This document shows positions 6,584 to 10,141 of a stretch of 10,141 nt of DNA, piece by piece. Source of the DNA: VFMC01 sp031404435 (GTDB lineage: Bacteria; Actinomycetota; Acidimicrobiia; Acidimicrobiales; Ilumatobacteraceae); the NCBI GenBank assembly GCA_031404435.1, contig JANNHO010000289.1:1-10141 (forward strand). The letters are read 5' to 3'. The notes under the pieces were generated by a model. The model was not told the DNA's origin. It saw only the letters and a list, made by a program, of their open reading frames with translations, and made no database searches. Every line of letters begins with the position of its first letter. The stretch's first letter is position 1. A program made the translations under genes and the position numbers.

Positions 6584-8167
6584 ATGGGCAGCGCGAGTGC
6601 AGGCACCCACGATCCACCCCAGCGCGCCGAGCGGCTGGCGGTGGTTGCGGTGGGCGCAGCGTTGTTCACCTGGCGTCTCCTTGAGCTATCCCGACATGGT
6701 GAGCCGGTAGGGGTCGACTTCGCAAACTTCGCCCGGATCGCGCAGAGCTGGTCCGGAGCCGTCGACCTCGGCGGCGTGGTCTATCCGCCGATCGTGCCCG
6801 CCATCGTTACGGCTGCGCGGTGGGTGGCAGGCGACGTGTGGGCATCTCGCCTGCTGCAGGCCGGTGCCGGGGTTGCGCCGGCATACGGGGTGTGGATCGC
6901 CACGCGACCCCACGTTCGCGCCATCTGGGCCGCAGGGGCGGCCCTTGCGCTCGGCGTGAGCACGGCCACATCGGCAGCGGTTGCCTGGGGCGGCACCCCT
7001 CAACTCCTGGCCCTTGGTGTCATGCCCGTAGCGGTTGGCGCGGCAACTCGCTGGACCGAACACCCGTCACGTCGAATGGCGCTTCGGTGCGGAGCGCTCG
7101 CCACCATCGTTGGTCTGATCTCGACCCTGATCCTCGCCGCCGTCGCCGTCGCCGTCACGATCGCATTGGCGCTTGCATTGGTCGACCGCAGATGGCGATG
7201 GGTCACAGGAGCCGGTTGGGCATGCGCCCCGCTGATCATGCTCGTTCCGTGGTACCTGCCCATCGTCAGCAGACAGCGCCTACCGCAGGGTCGCGCCACG
7301 GCGGTCCGCGGGATTACCTCGGTCGACGGCGTGCTCGGGATGCCGCAGCCCGTCTGGGTAGCGGCCTTCGCCATCGCGTTCGGCGGATGCGCCACCGCAT
7401 GGACGTACCGCGAGCGTGCGCCGCACACGGAACTGTGGCGGACGCTGACCGCCTTGATGGTCGCCGCGATCGCCGCGCTCGCACTCACAGAGCTGCGTGC
7501 CGTGTACATCGTGCCGAGTTGCCTGGCTGTTGCCATCTGCGGGCTGTCGTTCGCAACAGCGTTCCGTGCCGAGGTGGACACGCTCGGCTCGCCGCCAAAT
7601 CGCCAATCCGCGGCGCGGGGCCCAGCCATCGTGTTGTTGGGCCTACAGGCGTTGCTGGTTTGGATGGTGGTCGCCGCACCGTCGCGGATGCGATCGAACA
7701 CCGAGGTGTTCGCAGCATTCACTCCCGAGGGGACCATCCAAGCGGTGGGTTGGCTCGACCAGCATGTCCGCTCGACCGATCGGGTCCTCGCCGCGTCCGT
7801 GGATGGTGTGCCCACCGGTTGGTGGTTGGAGGCTCACGGGATAGATGCGATCGTGTCATCGCGCGTTGATTGGCTGTTTTTTGAATCCGAGCGAGACGAG
7901 GCCATTCTGGCTGACGGGTTGCTCGGCGAAGGCCAGTGGCCGACGGGCGCGGATCTTGAACGGCTCCGCTCTTGCCGCGTGAACTGGGTGTTTCTCCTGC
8001 GGGGGTGGGACGGGTCGAGCCGGCACGCGATCGATGCGGCGGTCGCAGCCGGCGACATCGAAGTCGCGTTCACAGCCGGCCGAACGGTGATCCTGCGGAT
8101 GCTCGACAACTCGGCTCGTCTGCTTTCCGCGGACGCATGCGCTGCCTCCTTTATCTCCTCACGCTGA
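6584..8167 (+). CDS. GT-C-like multispanning membrane protein, paralogue of upstream gene
   Basis: A 527-residue protein with about 11 predicted helices in residues 15-365, followed by a roughly 160-residue soluble C-terminal part. It repeats the landmarks of the preceding protein at the same spacing: GVDFANFARIA (43-53, Asp45), VYPPIVP (66-72), VAWGGTPQLLALG (133-145) and LRAVYIVP (304-311). Asp to PP-loop is 22 residues and Asp to WGG-loop is 90 in both. The soluble part also matches in pattern: DGVPTGWWLEAHG (407-419) against EPTSWFVNAA, and DWLFFESERDEA (429-440) against PWLSTSAEE. It lacks the disordered tail and most of the large outer domain. I chose ATG 6584, 1 base after the upstream stop, because it gives a short N-terminus before helix 1; the open frame extends back to 6296 but only inside the other gene. 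No ribosome binding site is clear, so translational coupling is likely. A sugar transferase using a lipid-linked donor is the best guess, not proven. Confidence 0.91.
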   Translation: MGSASAGTHDPPQRAERLAVVAVGAALFTWRLLELSRHGEPVGVDFANFARIAQSWSGAVDLGGVVYPPIVPAIVTAARWVAGDVWASRLLQAGAGVAPAYGVWIATRPHVRAIWAAGAALALGVSTATSAAVAWGGTPQLLALGVMPVAVGAATRWTEHPSRRMALRCGALATIVGLISTLILAAVAVAVTIALALALVDRRWRWVTGAGWACAPLIMLVPWYLPIVSRQRLPQGRATAVRGITSVDGVLGMPQPVWVAAFAIAFGGCATAWTYRERAPHTELWRTLTALMVAAIAALALTELRAVYIVPSCLAVAICGLSFATAFRAEVDTLGSPPNRQSAARGPAIVLLGLQALLVWMVVAAPSRMRSNTEVFAAFTPEGTIQAVGWLDQHVRSTDRVLAASVDGVPTGWWLEAHGIDAIVSSRVDWLFFESERDEAILADGLLGEGQWPTGADLERLRSCRVNWVFLLRGWDGSSRHAIDAAVAAGDIEVAFTAGRTVILRMLDNSARLLSADACAASFISSR

Positions 8168-8208
8168 GCGATGGGGCGTTGTCATAGGGCGCGAATGACC
8201 CCCAGGTC

Positions 8209-8235
8209 TTGACGATTCCTTTATGGACCTATTCG
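8209..8235 (+). promoter_or_regulatory. Weak candidate promoter before the GT2 gene
   Basis: The 150 bases between 8167 and 8318 hold TTGACG at 8209-8214, a good -35, and TATTCG at 8230-8235 only 15 bases later, a poor -10. A second possible -10, TACCTT (8247-8252), lacks a -35 at proper distance. The gap is long enough for a separate promoter of GT2 and the following gene, but the hexamers alone do not settle it. Confidence 0.25.
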
Positions 8236-8307
8236 GCGCTTCTTGGTACCTTTCTCGAAGCGGATAACGGGCCGGGCGGCTTGTACAAAGACCGCAGCTC
8301 AACAGGC

Positions 8308-8313
8308 GGAGGG
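8308..8313 (+). promoter_or_regulatory. Ribosome binding site that fixes the GT2 start
   Basis: GGAGGG lies 4 bases before ATG 8318. It is the strongest Shine-Dalgarno in the window and favours this ATG over the in-frame TTG at 8243, which would add 25 residues with no family similarity. Confidence 0.6.
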
Positions 8314-8317
8314 CGAA

Positions 8318-9658
8318 ATGACGGCGACACAGCGGGTGGCGAGCATTCCACTCACTTCGGTGCGGTGGGACTCGGCGGGCGACACTGACCGTCGTCAGTC
8401 ACCACGGTCGGTGAATGACGATTCGCTCGAGCTCACGATCCTGATGCCGTGCCTCAACGAGGAGGAGACCATCGAGGTCTGCATCCGCAAGGCGCTCGGA
8501 TACCTCCAGACCAGCGGCATCCGCGGCGAGGTGCTCATCGCCGACAACGGCTCGACTGATCGCTCGATCGCACTCGCCGAGGCAGCCGGTGCCCGGGTCG
8601 TGTCGATCACCGACCGCGGCTACGGGGCAGCGCTCATGGGCGGCGTTCATGCTGCCCGCGGCGTGTTCGTGATCATGGGCGACGCGGACGACTCCTACGA
8701 CTTCTCGTCACTCGACGGATTTGTCGATCGGCTTCGCCTGGGCGACCACTTGGTGATGGGCAACCGTTTCGCCGGCGGCATCGACGACGGCGCAATGCCC
8801 TGGCTGCACCGTTGGATCGGCAACCCCGTCCTGTCGTGGCTCGGGCGTAAGTTGTTCGAGATCCCGGTGCGCGACTTCCACTGCGGACTGCGCGCGTTCC
8901 GCCGTCAGACGGTACTGAACCTCGGCTTGCATACCACCGGTATGGAGTGGGCGTCGGAGCTGGTCGTCGCAAGCGCACTGGCCAAGCGGCAGATCTCCGA
9001 AGTGCCCACGGTGTTGCATCGCGACGGACGCTCACGGCCACCGCATCTACGCTCGTTCCGGGACGGCTGGAGGCACCTCCGGTTCCTGTTGCTGTACAGC
9101 CCGAAGTGGCTCTTCCTGGTCCCTGGAGTGATTGCCTTCGTCGCCGGTCTGCTCACCGCCGCGGTGCTCGTCGTGCGCCCCGTCTCCATCGGCGGGGTTG
9201 GCTTCGACATCGGGACGCTGCTCTACGCAACCGCGGCCACAGTGCTCGGAGACCAAGCGATGTGGTTCGCGATGCTGACTCGCCGTTACGGTGAGCAGCA
9301 GGGCTTCCTCCCATCCGGGCACCGCTACGAGCGGGTGAAGCGGCACCTCACCCTCGAGCGGGGGCTCCTCGCCGGTTTGGGCCTCGTTGTTCTCGGCGGA
9401 GTTGCCGCAGTCGCGTCACTTGCTCGTTGGCATCACACCGGTTTCGGTGAGCTCGACGGTGCACAAACGATTCGGCTCGTCGCCCCCGCCACTCTCGGAC
9501 TCATCCTGGGTGCACAGACCATGCTGTCCAGTCTGTTCTGGTCGTTGCTCGGCATCGAGACCAACAAGCCTCAAACTCCTCGCGTCGTCATTGAATCCGC
9601 TGATTCCAAAGTAATCAGCGTCGATTTCCGACCGGCACACATGGCGTCACCGTCATGA
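8318..9658 (+). CDS. GT2 polyprenyl-phosphate sugar synthase-like glycosyltransferase
   Basis: A 446-residue enzyme of the DPM/DPG-synthase-like GT2 group, which transfers a sugar from a nucleotide donor to a polyprenyl phosphate at the cytoplasmic face. Seen: LTILMPCLNEEETIEVCI (39-56); VLIADNGSTDRS (72-83); GYGAALMGGVHAARG (101-115); the metal-binding GDADDSYDF (121-129); VMGNRFAGGIDDGAMPWLHR (146-165); GNPVLSWLG (168-176); and DFHCGLRAFRR (186-196), characteristic of this group. Residues 255-446 add about four membrane helices (264-286, 298-318, 346-368, 388-412), making it a membrane-anchored synthase with a GtrB-like layout. All key residues are present. The start has a GGAGGG ribosome binding site. 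Its stop overlaps an ATG (ATGA at 9655-9658), and the next gene likely shares its transcript. It is the natural supplier of lipid-linked sugar for the two GT-C-like proteins upstream. The sugar (mannose, glucose or other) cannot be read from the sequence. Confidence 0.95.
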   Translation: MTATQRVASIPLTSVRWDSAGDTDRRQSPRSVNDDSLELTILMPCLNEEETIEVCIRKALGYLQTSGIRGEVLIADNGSTDRSIALAEAAGARVVSITDRGYGAALMGGVHAARGVFVIMGDADDSYDFSSLDGFVDRLRLGDHLVMGNRFAGGIDDGAMPWLHRWIGNPVLSWLGRKLFEIPVRDFHCGLRAFRRQTVLNLGLHTTGMEWASELVVASALAKRQISEVPTVLHRDGRSRPPHLRSFRDGWRHLRFLLLYSPKWLFLVPGVIAFVAGLLTAAVLVVRPVSIGGVGFDIGTLLYATAATVLGDQAMWFAMLTRRYGEQQGFLPSGHRYERVKRHLTLERGLLAGLGLVVLGGVAAVASLARWHHTGFGELDGAQTIRLVAPATLGLILGAQTMLSSLFWSLLGIETNKPQTPRVVIESADSKVISVDFRPAHMASPS

Positions 9659-9696
9659 AACATATCTCCACCAGTCTTGCCTCTTCCCCCACCAAT

Positions 9697-9702
9697 GAAA
9701 GG
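9697..9702 (+). promoter_or_regulatory. Ribosome binding site for the IPVTG protein
   Basis: GAAAGG ends 9 bases before ATG 9712. It supports that start over ATG 9655, which overlaps the GT2 stop and would put a 19-residue polar stretch in front of the signal peptide. Confidence 0.45.
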
Positions 9703-9711
9703 TTCGTTCTC

Positions 9712-9984
9712 ATGTACAAGCGTCTCTCCATTCTCGTGATCACCGGGTTGTTCGGTGTCATCGGTGTCGACCAAGTGTCGGCTACCCCCTACGGCGGGGG
9801 TGCCGGAACCGGCGCCGTCGTCGCCAGTTCCGGTGCCAGCGCTGCTAGCGGCGGCATCCCGGTCACCGGGGCAGATTCGGGCCCGGTGTTGCTGTGGGCA
9901 CTCCTCGCCGTTGGCGCAGGCGCAGCGCTCGTCGGTGGGGTTGCAGTTCGCCGCCGCCACAGCGCCGCCACCGACGCCGCCTGA
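9712..9984 (+). CDS. Small secreted protein with IPVTG cell-wall sorting signal
   Basis: A 90-residue protein built like a miniature sortase substrate. Residues 1-24 are a signal peptide (basic YKR, hydrophobic LSILVITGLFGVIG, cleavage likely after VSA at 22-24). Residues 25-48 are Gly/Ala/Ser-rich (TPYGGGAGTGAVVASSGA). IPVTG at 49-53 is an LPxTG-type sorting motif, followed by a hydrophobic segment (58-79) and a basic tail RRRH (80-83). A sortase would cleave between Thr52 and Gly53 and join the protein to the wall, leaving only about 28 residues outside. The replacement of Leu by Ile in the motif is mild. ATG 9712 is chosen because it follows GAAAGG and starts the signal peptide cleanly; ATG 9655, overlapping the GT2 stop, is the alternative (109 aa). 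Being adjacent to GT2, it could be a glycosylated acceptor or a surface marker for the locus. That is inference, as the protein has no known catalytic motif. Confidence 0.82.
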   Translation: MYKRLSILVITGLFGVIGVDQVSATPYGGGAGTGAVVASSGASAASGGIPVTGADSGPVLLWALLAVGAGAALVGGVAVRRRHSAATDAA

Positions 9985-10033
9985 CTCCACCGCTTCACCG
10001 AAGCTTCGATCTCCTCGGCGAAACGGCACCGAC

Positions 10034-10141
10034 ATGGCGCGGCACGTCTCTCAACGGATCTCTCGGCTTGTCGCAATCGGGGCGATCTCTGGGTCTTTCA
10101 TCGTCGTCGCCGGCCCGGTCGGCGGTCTAGCCGCCGGACCC
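10034..10141 (+). CDS. Start of an exported or membrane protein (cut by right edge)
   Basis: Thirty-six open codons from ATG 10034 to the window end. The residues form a signal-peptide-like or single-helix N-terminus: a basic start (ARHVSQRISR), a hydrophobic core (LVAIGAISGSFIVVAG) and small residues near GGLAAG where a signal peptidase could cut. The gene lies 49 bases after the stop of the IPVTG protein on the same strand, so it may share its operon. No clear ribosome binding site precedes it. An in-frame GTG at 9935 would give a longer Pro-rich N-terminus overlapping the previous gene. A sortase would fit next to a sorting-signal protein, but nothing diagnostic lies within the window and the product is unknown. 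Confidence 0.5.
   Translation, partial: MARHVSQRISRLVAIGAISGSFIVVAGPVGGLAAGP

Noticed and set aside
7000..7815. A 271-codon minus-strand open frame
   Set aside because: It is the shadow of the second GT-C-like gene, with no recognisable domain or ribosome binding site.
8173..8203. A terminator hairpin after the second GT-C-like gene
   Set aside because: The stem GGGG...GTCAT with ATGACCCCC needs a 4-base bulge and has no U-tract, so it was not strong enough to list.
8243..8317. TTG start giving a 471-aa GT2 protein
   Set aside because: The added residues show no GT2 similarity, and GGAGGG stands before ATG 8318.
9999..10008. The palindrome CGAAGCTTCG as an operator
   Set aside because: A single 10-base palindrome in high-GC DNA is expected by chance and no second copy or promoter lies nearby.

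Overview
This 10.1 kb window is high-GC DNA with dense, mostly plus-strand genes, GTG starts and a cell-wall sorting signal of the LPxTG type. Together these point to an actinobacterium. An Acidimicrobiia-like lineage (Ilumatobacter relatives) is my best guess, but it rests on general impression rather than on a marker gene.

Layout. Bases 1-946 look like accessory, partly decayed DNA. They hold the 5' part of a minus-strand DUF4143-type AAA ATPase, three degenerate copies of a short direct repeat, and a truncated, twice-frameshifted minus-strand remnant of an AlbA_2/Schlafen-like ATP-binding protein. Bases 947-1549 encode a small membrane protein that joins DUF2510, GYF-like and TM2 domains. 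A roughly 200-base convergent gap with small hairpins follows.

From about 1749 to the right edge the window is a surface-glycan or glycosylation locus. A minus-strand GT4 glycosyltransferase is divergent, across about 50 bases, from a class I SAM-dependent methyltransferase. Next come two large membrane proteins encoded back to back (929 and 527 aa). I read these as GT-C-fold-like relatives of each other, because they share motifs at identical spacing. They are followed by a GT2 polyprenyl-phosphate sugar synthase-like enzyme with C-terminal membrane helices, a 90-residue secreted protein with an IPVTG sorting signal, and the start of another exported protein cut by the right edge.

How the genes may work together (inference). 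The GT2 enzyme would make a polyprenyl-phosphate-linked sugar on the cytoplasmic face. GT-C-type enzymes use such lipid donors outside the membrane, so the two tandem membrane proteins are candidates for the outer-face transferases. The GT4 enzyme and the methyltransferase would build or cap the glycan in the cytoplasm. The tiny Ser/Ala/Gly-rich anchored protein, whose gene abuts GT2, is a candidate acceptor or surface partner. No flippase, polymerase, priming transferase or certain sortase is visible.

Three starts (GT4, methyltransferase, first GT-C-like gene) each lie 6-7 bases downstream of a TANNNT hexamer and lack a clear Shine-Dalgarno. This is the arrangement expected for leaderless actinobacterial transcripts. 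No tRNA, rRNA, CRISPR array or intact transposase was seen.
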